The notes beneath the pieces are model-generated. The model made no database searches. It saw only the letters and a program-made list of their open reading frames with translations, and was not told where the DNA came from. Both the position numbers and the translations under genes were made by a program. Shown piece by piece: positions 51,043 to 59,540 of a DNA stretch of 64,000 nucleotides. The stretch covers positions 1,178,001 to 1,242,000 of the forward strand of contig NZ_JACHJB010000003.1 in NCBI RefSeq assembly GCF_014207745.1, given 5' to 3'. The stretch's first letter is position 1. Every line of letters starts with the position of its first letter. The stretch comes from Nonomuraea muscovyensis (GTDB lineage: Bacteria; Actinomycetota; Actinomycetes; Streptosporangiales; Streptosporangiaceae).

Positions 51043-52221
51043 TCAGGAGGCGGGGGTCCTGGCCCGGTTCCGGGGCCGGCCGCCCTCGGCGAGGGCGGCG
51101 TCGACGGACTCCGGACTGAGGACGTGCTCCATGACGATCACCGCAGTGCCCACGATCCCGGCCCGCTGTCCCAGGGAACTGGTCGCGATCTCCAGGTTGC
51201 GGGTGGTGTACGGCAGGCTCCGGGAGTAGACGCTCTCCCTGATGCCCGTCAGGTAGTGCTCCCGGGTCTCGGCCATGTCGCCGCCCAGCACCAGCACGCC
51301 GGGGTTGAGCAGGCTGACCGCCGTGGCCAGCAGGACGCCGAGCGTGCGGCCCGCCTCCTGGGTGCGCGCGATCGCCGTGGGGTCGCCGGCGTTGACCAGG
51401 CGCACCACGTCGGCGCTGGTCTGCTGCCCGAGGTCGCGGGCCAGGGCGTGGCCGCTGGCCAGCGAGGCGACGCACCCGCGCGAGCCGCAGGTGCACACCC
51501 GGTCGTCGCTCATCCGCAGCCGGACGTGCCCGATGTTGCCGGCGGCCTCCTCGGCGCCCCGGTAGATCCCGCCGTCGAGGATGACGCCCGTCCCGATGCC
51601 GGTGGAGACCTTGACGAGCACCAGGGCGCGGGTGCGGCGCCACGACGACCACCACTCGCCGAGGGCCATCGCGTTGGCGTCGTTCTCCACCAGGATCGGC
51701 ACGTCGAAGTCGGCCCGCAGCGCCTCGCCGATCGGATGGTCGTCCCAGCCCGGCATCAGGAACGACCTGACGACCTTGCCCGCCGTGTGGTCGACCGAGC
51801 CGGGCAGGTCGACGCCGATGCCGCAGACCTGCTCGCGCGGCCGGCCGGCCCGGTCGAGCAGCCGCTGGAACGCCTCCCGCACCCACGACAGGACGGCGTC
51901 CGGCCCGCGCTCGATGCGCATCTCGATGCGCTCCTCGGCCAGTGGCCGGGCGGCGAGGTCGGTGAGGGCGACGTGCGCGTGGCCGGCCCCCAGGTCGGCC
52001 ACCAGCACCAGCCGGCTGGTGGCGTCGATGTCGAGCACCGAGGGCGGCCGCCCGCCCCCGGAGCTCTCGACGCCCGACTCGTGGATGTAGCCGGCCTCGA
52101 TCAGCCGGTCGACCCGGTCGGTGATCGTCGAACGGGACAGGCCGGTGTGGTCGATGAGTGCCTTACGGGTGCGGCAGGAGCCATCGCGGATGAGCTGGAG
52201 GATCTGTCCTGCCGTCAGCAT
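51043..52221 (-). CDS. ROK-family transcriptional regulator
   Basis: A 392-residue ROK protein. A winged HTH occupies residues 1-65 (TRKALIDHTGLSRSTITDRVDRL), followed by a sugar-kinase-like domain with the nucleotide loop DLGAGHAHV, GIGVDLPGSVD, NDANAMALGEWW and the zinc motif CTCGSRGCV with a nearby GNIGHVRL histidine. Such proteins usually act as sugar-sensing repressors. It follows the permease gene by two bases and ends the importer operon, so it probably regulates the carbohydrate island. Confidence 0.92.
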   Translation of the reverse strand: MLTAGQILQLIRDGSCRTRKALIDHTGLSRSTITDRVDRLIEAGYIHESGVESSGGGRPPSVLDIDATSRLVLVADLGAGHAHVALTDLAARPLAEERIEMRIERGPDAVLSWVREAFQRLLDRAGRPREQVCGIGVDLPGSVDHTAGKVVRSFLMPGWDDHPIGEALRADFDVPILVENDANAMALGEWWSSWRRTRALVLVKVSTGIGTGVILDGGIYRGAEEAAGNIGHVRLRMSDDRVCTCGSRGCVASLASGHALARDLGQQTSADVVRLVNAGDPTAIARTQEAGRTLGVLLATAVSLLNPGVLVLGGDMAETREHYLTGIRESVYSRSLPYTTRNLEIATSSLGQRAGIVGTAVIVMEHVLSPESVDAALAEGGRPRNRARTPAS

Positions 52222-52223
52222 GG

Positions 52224-53072
52224 TCAGCCTTTCTCTGCTCCTGCCGTGAGGCCCTCCGTCAGCAGCCGCTCACCGGCGAAGAATATGATCACGATGGGCA
52301 GCGTCAGGACCACCGACCCAGCCATGAGCACCGTGGTCGGGATCTCGATACTGCCCGCGAGCTGGGAGAGCCCCAGGGAGACCGTCCAGCTCTCCCGCCT
52401 CTCGACGAGGAAGAGCAGGGCGAACAGGAACTCGTTCCAGGCGATCATGAACGCGTAGAGGCCGGTGGCCATGAGCGCGGGCTTGGACAGCGGCAGCACC
52501 ACCCGCCAGATGGTCGACAGGCGCGTGCACCCGTCGATCGCCGCCGCCTCCTCCACGCTCTGTGGCACGGTCTCGAAGTAGTTGCGGAGCATGTATACCG
52601 TGACCGGCACCGTCTGCGCGATATAGACGAGGATCAGGCCCACCAGAGATCCCCGCAGCCCGAGCATCGTGAAGAGCACGAACAGCGGGATGGCCAGCAC
52701 GATCGCCGGGAACAGGTAGACGGCGAGGAACAGGAAGTGCACCTGCCGCCGCCCGAAGAAGCGCAGCCGCGCCACCGCGTACGCGCCCGGGATGGAGATC
52801 AGCAGCGTGACCGCCACCGACGCCACGGCGACGACGAGGCTGTTGCGCATGAACGTGAGGAACCCCTGCCGGGTCAGCACGTTGACGTAGGTGTCGAAGG
52901 TGAAGGCGCTCGGCCACAGCGAGCCGGGGTCGAGGATCAGCTCCTGGATGTCGCGGACCGACAGCATCACCATGTAGACGAACGGGAACGCGGTGACCAG
53001 GAAGAGGACGGCGATCACCAGCGGCCGGAGCACCCGCAGCGCCCCCCGCTCGACCCTATCCCTGCTCGGCAC
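52224..53072 (-). CDS. Sugar ABC transporter permease, MalG type
   Basis: A 282-residue permease with six helices and EAA loop VEEAAAIDGCTRLSTIWRVV. GTG 53072 is preferred because GGAGG lies eight bases upstream; GTG 53081 is an alternative. It overlaps the partner permease gene by 17 bases. No ATPase gene is present, implying use of a shared ATPase. Confidence 0.9.
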   Translation of the reverse strand: MPSRDRVERGALRVLRPLVIAVLFLVTAFPFVYMVMLSVRDIQELILDPGSLWPSAFTFDTYVNVLTRQGFLTFMRNSLVVAVASVAVTLLISIPGAYAVARLRFFGRRQVHFLFLAVYLFPAIVLAIPLFVLFTMLGLRGSLVGLILVYIAQTVPVTVYMLRNYFETVPQSVEEAAAIDGCTRLSTIWRVVLPLSKPALMATGLYAFMIAWNEFLFALLFLVERRESWTVSLGLSQLAGSIEIPTTVLMAGSVVLTLPIVIIFFAGERLLTEGLTAGAEKG

Positions 53073-53973
53073 GTTCGCCACCTCCGAAGAACCTCAGGTA
53101 GACGACCAGGAAGACCACGAGCACCACGGCGAGCACGATGGCCTGCGCGGCCGAGGCGCCGATGTCGTCGCGGGCGGTCAGGAAGTTGTAGACCCGGACG
53201 CTGACCACCTCGGTGCCCGCCCCGCCGCCGGTGAGCAGGTAGACGTCGTCGAACTTGGTGAAGGTGAACACGAAGCGCAGCACCGACAGCAGCGCGATGA
53301 TCCGCCAGAGCTGCGGCATGATCACGTAGCGGAAGCGCTGCGTGGGCGTCGCCCCGTCCACCACGGCCGCCTCGTCCAGCTCGGCGGGCAGCGCCTGGAG
53401 CCGGGCCAGGACGAACAGGAACGCGAACGGGAAGTAGCGCCACGCCTCGAACGCGATCACGGTCAGCAGCGCCACCGGCACCTCGACGCCGAGGAAGGTG
53501 CCCTTGGCCTGGCTGAGGAAGGCGATCGGCTGGCTGAGCCAGGTGTTGACGATGCCGTACTGGGGGTTGAGCATCGTCTCCCACAGGAAGGCCACGGCCA
53601 CCACCGGCGCCACGTACGGCACCAGGATCGAGGCCCTGACCAGCGTCCGGCCCCGGAACCTGTCGCGCAGCGCCAGCGCGGCCACCAGCCCGATCACGAT
53701 GGACAGCGCCGTGCCCGCCACCGTGTAGACGAGCGTGTTGACCAGCGCCGACCAGAAGCCGGGCTCGGCCAGCACGTAGGAGAAGTTCTCCAGCGTGTAG
53801 CGGCCGAACAGGCCCGCCTGCCGGATGTTGATCAGCCGGACGTCCTGGAACGCCAGCATGATCGCCCAGAGCAGTGGCAGCACCACCACGACCAGCGTGA
53901 TGACGAGGGTGGGGGAGATCAGCGCGAGTCCCGCCCGGCCCTCCTGCTCGCGAAGTGTCCGGACACGCCTCAC
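53056..53973 (-). CDS. Sugar ABC transporter permease, MalF type
   Basis: A 305-residue permease with six helices and EAA loop ELDEAAVVDGATPTQRFRYVI. Start GTG 53973 has GAGGGGG six bases upstream. Second gene after the binding protein in the operon. Confidence 0.9.
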   Translation of the reverse strand: MRRVRTLREQEGRAGLALISPTLVITLVVVVLPLLWAIMLAFQDVRLINIRQAGLFGRYTLENFSYVLAEPGFWSALVNTLVYTVAGTALSIVIGLVAALALRDRFRGRTLVRASILVPYVAPVVAVAFLWETMLNPQYGIVNTWLSQPIAFLSQAKGTFLGVEVPVALLTVIAFEAWRYFPFAFLFVLARLQALPAELDEAAVVDGATPTQRFRYVIMPQLWRIIALLSVLRFVFTFTKFDDVYLLTGGGAGTEVVSVRVYNFLTARDDIGASAAQAIVLAVVLVVFLVVYLRFFGGGERAEQG

Positions 53974-54010
53974 CCGGCACCCCCTCGCGAGGTGCCCCGT
54001 GCGCGGGCCG

Positions 54011-55375
54011 TCACTGGCGGATCCCGCGCTTGATGGTCTCGACGTCGTTCTTGGCCTGCGCGGCGGCCGCCTCGGGGGTGAGCGCGCCCTCGACGACCTG
54101 ACTCAGCGCCTTCGGCACCGGCAGCTCGCCCATGGTGGCGCCGACCAGCTTGCCCTGGCCCTGCGCGATGCCCCAGCGGGCGAAGGTGTCGGGGCTGGCG
54201 CGCAGCGCGTCGAGCACGGCGGCCGGGTAGACGTCGGCGAGCGGCTTCTTGGTGTCCACCCCGGCGGGCAGCTTGTTCCACCTGTCCTCGAAGCCCTTGC
54301 GGGTCGGGAACTTGCCCTCGGGCGCCATGCCGATCCACCGCTCGTAGCCCTCGTTCATGGCGAACGAGATCCACTTGGCGGCGGAGTCCGCGGCCGCGTC
54401 ACGGGGCACCACCCACGAGACGATCTCGCCGTACTGCGCGGGCTCGCTCGCGTCGGGCCCTTTCAGCGCGGTGACGACCCCGGTGTTCTCGGCCAGCCAC
54501 TCGGGGTCGGTGCGGCACTCCTGGCAGCTCGGCAGCGCGTCCTTACGCAGCCCGGCCAGCTCGTCCAGGATGAACGAGGACCAGATGGTCATCGCGGCCC
54601 TGCCGGAGAAGTACGTGGCCCGGGTGGAGTCGACGTCCTGCTTGCCCTTGACCGAGTAGTCGCGGGCCAGCCCGGTGTAGAAGGAGATCGCCCTGACGCA
54701 CTGCGGCGAGCCGAGCGTGACGTTGCCCGCGTCGTCCACGAGCTGGCAGCCGTTGGCCAGGGCCACGTGCTCGAAGCTCTGGGCCGTGAACGTGTCCTTG
54801 GGGGCGATGGCCAGCGTGATGCCGGCGACGCCACCGGTGTTGAGCCGCTTCGCCGCCGCCTCCACGGCCTCGTACGTCTGGGGCGGCTGGAGCCCGGCCT
54901 TGTCGAACAGGTCCTTGCGGTAGAGGAGGAGCTGCGCCCAGCCGTCGCTGGGCACGCCGAGCAGCTTGCCGTCGGAGGTGCTCAGTTCGAGGGCGCGCGG
55001 CGAGAACGTCTCGCGCCCGAGCTGGTCGACGACCTTGGCGGGGGTCTCGGTGTCGAGCAGGTCGTTGGTCTCCAGCTCGCGTACCGACGCCAGCGGCAGG
55101 GCCCCGATCACGTCGGGCAGCTTGCCGGCCGCGGCGGCCGAGGTGATGACCTGGCTGAACTGGTCCTCGGCGACTCCCACGAGGTTGACCTTGATGCCGG
55201 TCTTCTTCGTGAAGTCCGCCGCCATCTGCTTCTGGACGGCCATCCGGTCCTCGAGGTTCTCCTCGGTCCAGACGGTGATCTCGTTCGCGGCCGTCTCACT
55301 GTCGTCGCCGCAGGCGGCCAGCGTTGCCGCGGCCAGGACGGCGGCGGAGAGAACGGCGGTGACCTTGTTGGGCAT
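54011..55375 (-). CDS. Sugar-binding lipoprotein of an ABC importer
   Basis: A 454-residue family 1 extracellular solute-binding protein. Signal peptide with lipobox LAAC (Cys22), then ITVWTEENLEDRMAVQKQMAADF and RKDLFDKAGLQPP, a hinge motif of sugar receptors. Four further cysteines include SCQEC, possibly a disulfide. GGAGGAG upstream marks the ATG at 55375. The sugar is unknown; the enzymes of the island point to an oligosaccharide or glycoside that is oxidised after uptake. Confidence 0.9.
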   Translation of the reverse strand: MPNKVTAVLSAAVLAAATLAACGDDSETAANEITVWTEENLEDRMAVQKQMAADFTKKTGIKVNLVGVAEDQFSQVITSAAAAGKLPDVIGALPLASVRELETNDLLDTETPAKVVDQLGRETFSPRALELSTSDGKLLGVPSDGWAQLLLYRKDLFDKAGLQPPQTYEAVEAAAKRLNTGGVAGITLAIAPKDTFTAQSFEHVALANGCQLVDDAGNVTLGSPQCVRAISFYTGLARDYSVKGKQDVDSTRATYFSGRAAMTIWSSFILDELAGLRKDALPSCQECRTDPEWLAENTGVVTALKGPDASEPAQYGEIVSWVVPRDAAADSAAKWISFAMNEGYERWIGMAPEGKFPTRKGFEDRWNKLPAGVDTKKPLADVYPAAVLDALRASPDTFARWGIAQGQGKLVGATMGELPVPKALSQVVEGALTPEAAAAQAKNDVETIKRGIRQ

Positions 55376-55406
55376 GGCACGCTCCTCCAGAGGGGATATG
55401 CCGCCC

Positions 55407-56294
55407 TTACCCCCTGACAAGATGGCGCAACGTCCCGTAAGCGATACCGAGACCGGTCTGTACCCTCTCCGTGCTGCCGCTGTGGACGTGGTCCTCGTGC
55501 TCGACCGAGACCACGCCGTCGTAGCCACCCGCGCGGAGTGCGCCGATCACCATCGGCCAGTCGATCTGGCCCAGCCCCGGCACCCGGAACCGGTACCAGC
55601 CCTTCTCTCCGTTGATCGGCCCGTAGAACCCGAAGCGGTTGACCGCGCCGGGCAGGATCTCGGTGTCCTTCGCCTGCACGTGCGCGATCTCCGAGACGTA
55701 CGGCATGGCGGCCGCCACCGGGTCGATGCCCAGCGGGACCAGGTGGGACGGGTCGTAGTTGAGCTTGAGACCGAGGGTGAACATCCACTCCCACAACTCG
55801 GGGGAGTAGGCCAGGTTGCCCGGATAGCCGTCGGGGTGCCAGCCCTTCATCAGGCAGTTCTCGATCACGATCTCGACCCCGCGGTCCCGGGCGTACCCGA
55901 CCAGGGGCTTGAACACGCCGGCCGCCCGCTCCAGGTTGTCGCGGACCGGCAGGCCAGGGTCGCGCCCGACGAACGTGCCGACGGTCGGGCAGCCCAGCGC
56001 GGCGGCCGCGTCGACGCACCGGCGCAGGTGAGCGTTCACCTGCGCCCCTGCCTGTGGGTGCAGATTGTTCTCGTAGTAGGCGATCGAGGAAAGGGTCAGT
56101 CCGGTCTCTGCGAAGATTCTCCCGACCCGCTCCTGTTCAGCTTGGTCAAAAGTATCTACTCTGATGTGATTTCGGTCGTCCGGAGAAGGCCATCCGGCCA
56201 CCTCCAAAGCCTCGAAGCCCTGGTCGGCAGCCCATCGGGCGATGTCGGCGAGATCGTCTCCGGGGAGACAGGCGGTCAGAAAACCGAGTTTCAC
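55407..56294 (-). CDS. Sugar phosphate isomerase/epimerase-like TIM barrel (A)
   Basis: A 295-residue xylose-isomerase-like TIM barrel. It shows FGFLTACLPG-type start (KLGFLTACLPGDDL), metal-binding candidates in IENCLMKGWHPDG, NYDPSHLVPLGID and HVQAKDTEI, and VSVEHEDHVHSG near the end. GGAGG upstream supports GTG 56294. It is the first gene of the importer operon. Relatives act on inosose, keto sugars or C-glycoside aglycone release; the substrate is not evident. Length is ordinary for the family. Confidence 0.88.
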   Translation of the reverse strand: MKLGFLTACLPGDDLADIARWAADQGFEALEVAGWPSPDDRNHIRVDTFDQAEQERVGRIFAETGLTLSSIAYYENNLHPQAGAQVNAHLRRCVDAAAALGCPTVGTFVGRDPGLPVRDNLERAAGVFKPLVGYARDRGVEIVIENCLMKGWHPDGYPGNLAYSPELWEWMFTLGLKLNYDPSHLVPLGIDPVAAAMPYVSEIAHVQAKDTEILPGAVNRFGFYGPINGEKGWYRFRVPGLGQIDWPMVIGALRAGGYDGVVSVEHEDHVHSGSTERVQTGLGIAYGTLRHLVRG

Positions 56295-56346
56295 AGGGAA
56301 CCTCCGTCGAAGTCGTAGACTTAAGAGTGTTCTTGGCGCAACTATG

Positions 56347-56356
56347 GTTTGCAAAC
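56347..56356. promoter_or_regulatory. GTTTGCAAAC palindrome in the divergent promoter
   Basis: A perfect 10-base palindrome in the AT-rich 112-base gap between the importer operon and the dehydrogenase operon. It is the best candidate for the ROK regulator site. TAAGTG at 56395-56400 may be the -10 of a leaderless dehydrogenase mRNA. Confidence 0.5.
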
Positions 56357-56406
56357 AAGCACTAAACCTTTACCTTATGCATGATCAAAAAACGTAAGTG
56401 TGGGGA

Positions 56407-57435
56407 ATGCACGTCATCACCTTTCAAGAACCGGGCCTCGTCCACGTAGGCCTGGAGCCGCCCGCCCCGCTGGAGCCGGGTTGCGTGCGGGTGCGCACGA
56501 TCTACTCGGGGGTCTCCGCGGGCACGGAGCTGACCGCCTACCGCGGCACCAACCCCTACCTGACCCGCAAGTGGGACACCGAGCGCCGGCTCTTCACCGA
56601 GGGGCAGACGCATGCCTACCCACTCTCCGGGTGGGGCTACCAGGAGGTGGGCGAGGTGGTGGAGGCGGCTCCCGACGTCGCCGATCCGCCCGTCGGCAGC
56701 CTCGTCTGGGGCATCTGGGGCCACCGCGCCGAGGCGGTCGTGCCGGCCGCCAGGCTCACCGGTCACGTGCTCCCGCCCGGAGCCGATCCGCTGAGCGGTG
56801 TCTTCGCCCGCGTCGGCGCCATCGCCATGAACGCCGTACACGCCGCCGACCTGCACATCGGCGACCAGGTCGCGATCTTCGGGCAGGGCGTCATCGGCCT
56901 GCTCGCCACCCGCATGGCCGTGCTCAGCGGCGCCCGGGTGGTCGCGGCCGACGCCATCCCGGCCCGTCTGGAGCTGGCCCGCGACTACGGCGCCGCGGAG
57001 ACGTTCGACGTGCGGTCGGGTTCGGTCGCCGAGTTCATGCGCAAGCGCGTCGAGGGCGCCGACACCGTCATCGAGCTGAGCGGCAGCCACCAGGGACTGC
57101 ACGAGGCGATCAGGACCGTCCGCAAGGGCGGCAGGGTCGTGGCCGCCGGTTTCTACCAGGGCGACGGCGTCGGGCTGCGCCTCGGCGAGGAGTTCCACCA
57201 CAACCAGGTGCAGCTCGTCTCCTCCCAGATCGGCGGGGTCGCCTCCTGGCTGGCGCACCGCTGGGACGTCGAGCGCATGCAGCGCACCTTCATGGAGCTG
57301 GTGCACCGGGGCGAGATCGGCGTCCTCGACCTGGTCAGCCACGTCGTCCCCGCCGCCGAGGCCGCCGCGGCCTACGAGCTGCTCGACAAGCACCCGTCAG
57401 ATGTACTCCAGCTCGTCTTCCGATTCGAGGAGTGA
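56407..57435 (+). CDS. MDR-family dehydrogenase without the usual GHE zinc motif (1)
   Basis: A 342-residue medium-chain dehydrogenase/reductase. The Rossmann fold is seen at GDQVAIFGQGVIGLLATRMAV. The N-terminal signature IYSGVSAGTELTAYRGTNPYL and the LRLGEEFHHNQVQL segment mark a subgroup. Where zinc alcohol dehydrogenases have GHE..G the sequence reads GWGYQEVG, so the normal catalytic zinc ligands are missing. A paralogue lies at 59409. Likely oxidises or reduces a sugar-derived carbonyl with NAD(P); substrate unknown. First gene of a three-gene operon. Confidence 0.85.
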   Translation: MHVITFQEPGLVHVGLEPPAPLEPGCVRVRTIYSGVSAGTELTAYRGTNPYLTRKWDTERRLFTEGQTHAYPLSGWGYQEVGEVVEAAPDVADPPVGSLVWGIWGHRAEAVVPAARLTGHVLPPGADPLSGVFARVGAIAMNAVHAADLHIGDQVAIFGQGVIGLLATRMAVLSGARVVAADAIPARLELARDYGAAETFDVRSGSVAEFMRKRVEGADTVIELSGSHQGLHEAIRTVRKGGRVVAAGFYQGDGVGLRLGEEFHHNQVQLVSSQIGGVASWLAHRWDVERMQRTFMELVHRGEIGVLDLVSHVVPAAEAAAAYELLDKHPSDVLQLVFRFEE

Positions 57436-57438
57436 CAC

Positions 57439-58224
57439 GTGAAGCTTTCCGCCCAGGAGCAGCTTCTGCCCGGCCGCACCCTTCAGGAGAAGTTCGCCTT
57501 CGCGGTGGAGGCCGGCTTCGACGCCATCGAGCTGCGCGGCAAGGGTGACTTCCACTTCGCCGGGCGCCTGACGGAGCTGAAGCGGGCGCTGGCCGACGGC
57601 GTGGTCATGCCGACGGTGTGCGTGGACATGCCGCACTTCATCGGTGACTTCGACCCGGCCAGACGGACGGACGCGATCCAGCAGCTCCGGTCGCAGCTCA
57701 CCGTCATCGCCGAGCTGGGCGGCATCGGCGTGATGACCCCCGCCTCCTGGGGCCAGTTCTCGCGCCGGCTCCCGCCGTTCGAGCCGCCGCGCAGCCCGCA
57801 CGAGGACCGCGAGGTGCTCACCGAGGCGCTCGGGGTGCTCGGCGAGCACGCCCAGCGCAACGGCGTGCTCATCATGCTGGAGCCGCTCAACCGGTACGAG
57901 AACCACATGGTCAACACCCTGGCCGAGGCGGTCTCCTACTGCGCGATGGACTCCATCCGGGTCGTCGGCGACACCTACCACATGAACATCGAGGAGGACG
58001 ACCCCTGCCGCTCGCTGCTGGACGCGGCGCCCTACCTCGCCCACATGCAGATCAGCGAGTCCAACCGCAACCAGCCCGGCACCGGCCACCTCGACTGGGG
58101 CGCCCAACTGGCCGCGCTCGACGCGGCGGGCTACGACGGCTACCTCGCGCTGGAGTGCCGCCTGCGCGGCGAGCCCGAGATCGTCCTGCCCCAGACCGCC
58201 GCCTTCATCAGGAAGTTCCTGTGA
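57439..58224 (+). CDS. Sugar phosphate isomerase/epimerase-like TIM barrel (B)
   Basis: A 261-residue TIM barrel with metal-binding Glu in LEPLNRYENHMVNT, Asp in VVGDTYHMNIEED, His in HMQISESNRNQPGTGHLDW and Glu in LALECRL. The EPLNRYE.H..NT pattern is that of ketose 3-epimerases and hydroxypyruvate-isomerase-like proteins. It starts three bases after the dehydrogenase stop and its stop overlaps the next gene start (GTGA). A different subgroup from isomerase A. Confidence 0.88.
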   Translation: MKLSAQEQLLPGRTLQEKFAFAVEAGFDAIELRGKGDFHFAGRLTELKRALADGVVMPTVCVDMPHFIGDFDPARRTDAIQQLRSQLTVIAELGGIGVMTPASWGQFSRRLPPFEPPRSPHEDREVLTEALGVLGEHAQRNGVLIMLEPLNRYENHMVNTLAEAVSYCAMDSIRVVGDTYHMNIEEDDPCRSLLDAAPYLAHMQISESNRNQPGTGHLDWGAQLAALDAAGYDGYLALECRLRGEPEIVLPQTAAFIRKFL

Positions 58225-59540
58225 TCCTCCGTGAAGCCGTGCGCGTGCTGGTCGCCAACTGGGACGGCAGCTACACCGTGCCCTCGCGCCGGCTCTACCC
58301 GCACCAGTGGAGCTGGGACTCCGCCTTCATCGCGATCGGCAACGCGCAGTGGTCGCCGCGCCGGGCCAGGGCGGAGCTGCTGACGCTGTTCGGCGCGCAG
58401 TGGCGTGACGGCCGCGTGCCGCACATCGTGTTCAATCCCACGGTGCCCGACCGGGCCTACTTCCCCGGCCCGGAGTTCTGGGAGGTGCGGGCCCCGTCCG
58501 GCGCGGCGACCTCGGGCATCGTGCAGCCGCCGGTGCACGCGCTGGCCGCCTGGCGGGTCCACCTGGCCGAGCCCGACCCGGCGTTCCTGCGCCGGATCTA
58601 TCCGCGTCTGGTCGCCCAGCAGGAGTTCCTGCGCGGCGCCCGCCGCTCGGCCGAGGGCCTGATCTCGATCGTGCACCCCTGGGAGTCGGGCATGGACAAC
58701 AGCCCGGCCTGGGACGCGCCGCTGGCGGCCGTGGACGTGGGCGCGTCCGACGTGCGGCGCAGGGACCTCGCCCACATCAGCGCCGACGAGCGGCCCACCG
58801 ACCGCGACTACGCGCGCTACGCCGCGCTCGCCCGCGCCTACCGCGACACCGGCTACCGCCGGGCGGGCGCGTTCTGCGTCGAGGACCCCCTGTTCAACGC
58901 CGCGTACGGCGTGGCGGAGCACACCCTCGCCAAGATCGCGAAGGTGTGCGGGCTGGACCCGGAGCCGCACCGGAGCGAGGCCGCCGCGATCACCGAGGCG
59001 ATGGTCGAGCACCTCTACGACGACGGCCTCTTCCACGCCCGCGACGTGCGCACCGGCTGCCTGCTGCGCTCCAACAGCGCCGCCGGGCTGGTGCCGCTCA
59101 TGCTGCCGGGCCTGCCGCGCGACCTGGTCAACGAGCTGGTCGGCACCGCGCTCGACAGGTTCGGTCTGAAGGACGGCGTCGTGTCGAGCTTCGCGCCGGC
59201 CGCGCCCGAGTTCGACCCGGTCCGCTACTGGCGCGGCCCGAGCTGGATCAACCTGAGCTGGCTCATCTGGCAGGGGCTGCGCCGCCGCCGCCCCGACCTG
59301 GCCGGGCCGCTGGCCGAGGGCATGATCAGGGCGATCGCCGCGTCGGGTTTTCGCGAGTACTTCGACCCGTTCACCCTGCAGGGGCACGGCTGCCACGACT
59401 TCAGCTGGTCAGCCGCCCTCATCCTGGACGTTGTCGCAGAGCACGGCCTGGACGGCGTGCCTGCGGCGGGCCGCGAGGTCGGCGAACAGCTCGGGAGCCT
59501 CGGCGAAGCCGACGACGTCAGTGATCACGTGCTCACGTAG
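58221..59540 (+). CDS. GH63-like glycosidase resembling glucosylglycerate hydrolases
   Basis: A 439-residue (alpha/alpha)6-barrel glycosidase of the MGH1/GH63-like group. The segments LYPHQWSWDSAFIAIG (Asp33), AQWRDGRVPHIVF, TSGIVQPPVHA, WESGMDNSPAWD (154-165, with the probable acid) and a later REYFDPFT, matching the base-bearing region, closely follow mycobacterial glucosylglycerate hydrolase as I recall it. There is no signal peptide. The stop at 59540 lies 132 bases inside the convergent dehydrogenase gene. gpgS 2 kb away makes a glucosylglycerate link attractive but unproven; other oligosaccharide substrates are possible. Confidence 0.8.
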   Translation: MILREAVRVLVANWDGSYTVPSRRLYPHQWSWDSAFIAIGNAQWSPRRARAELLTLFGAQWRDGRVPHIVFNPTVPDRAYFPGPEFWEVRAPSGAATSGIVQPPVHALAAWRVHLAEPDPAFLRRIYPRLVAQQEFLRGARRSAEGLISIVHPWESGMDNSPAWDAPLAAVDVGASDVRRRDLAHISADERPTDRDYARYAALARAYRDTGYRRAGAFCVEDPLFNAAYGVAEHTLAKIAKVCGLDPEPHRSEAAAITEAMVEHLYDDGLFHARDVRTGCLLRSNSAAGLVPLMLPGLPRDLVNELVGTALDRFGLKDGVVSSFAPAAPEFDPVRYWRGPSWINLSWLIWQGLRRRRPDLAGPLAEGMIRAIAASGFREYFDPFTLQGHGCHDFSWSAALILDVVAEHGLDGVPAAGREVGEQLGSLGEADDVSDHVLT

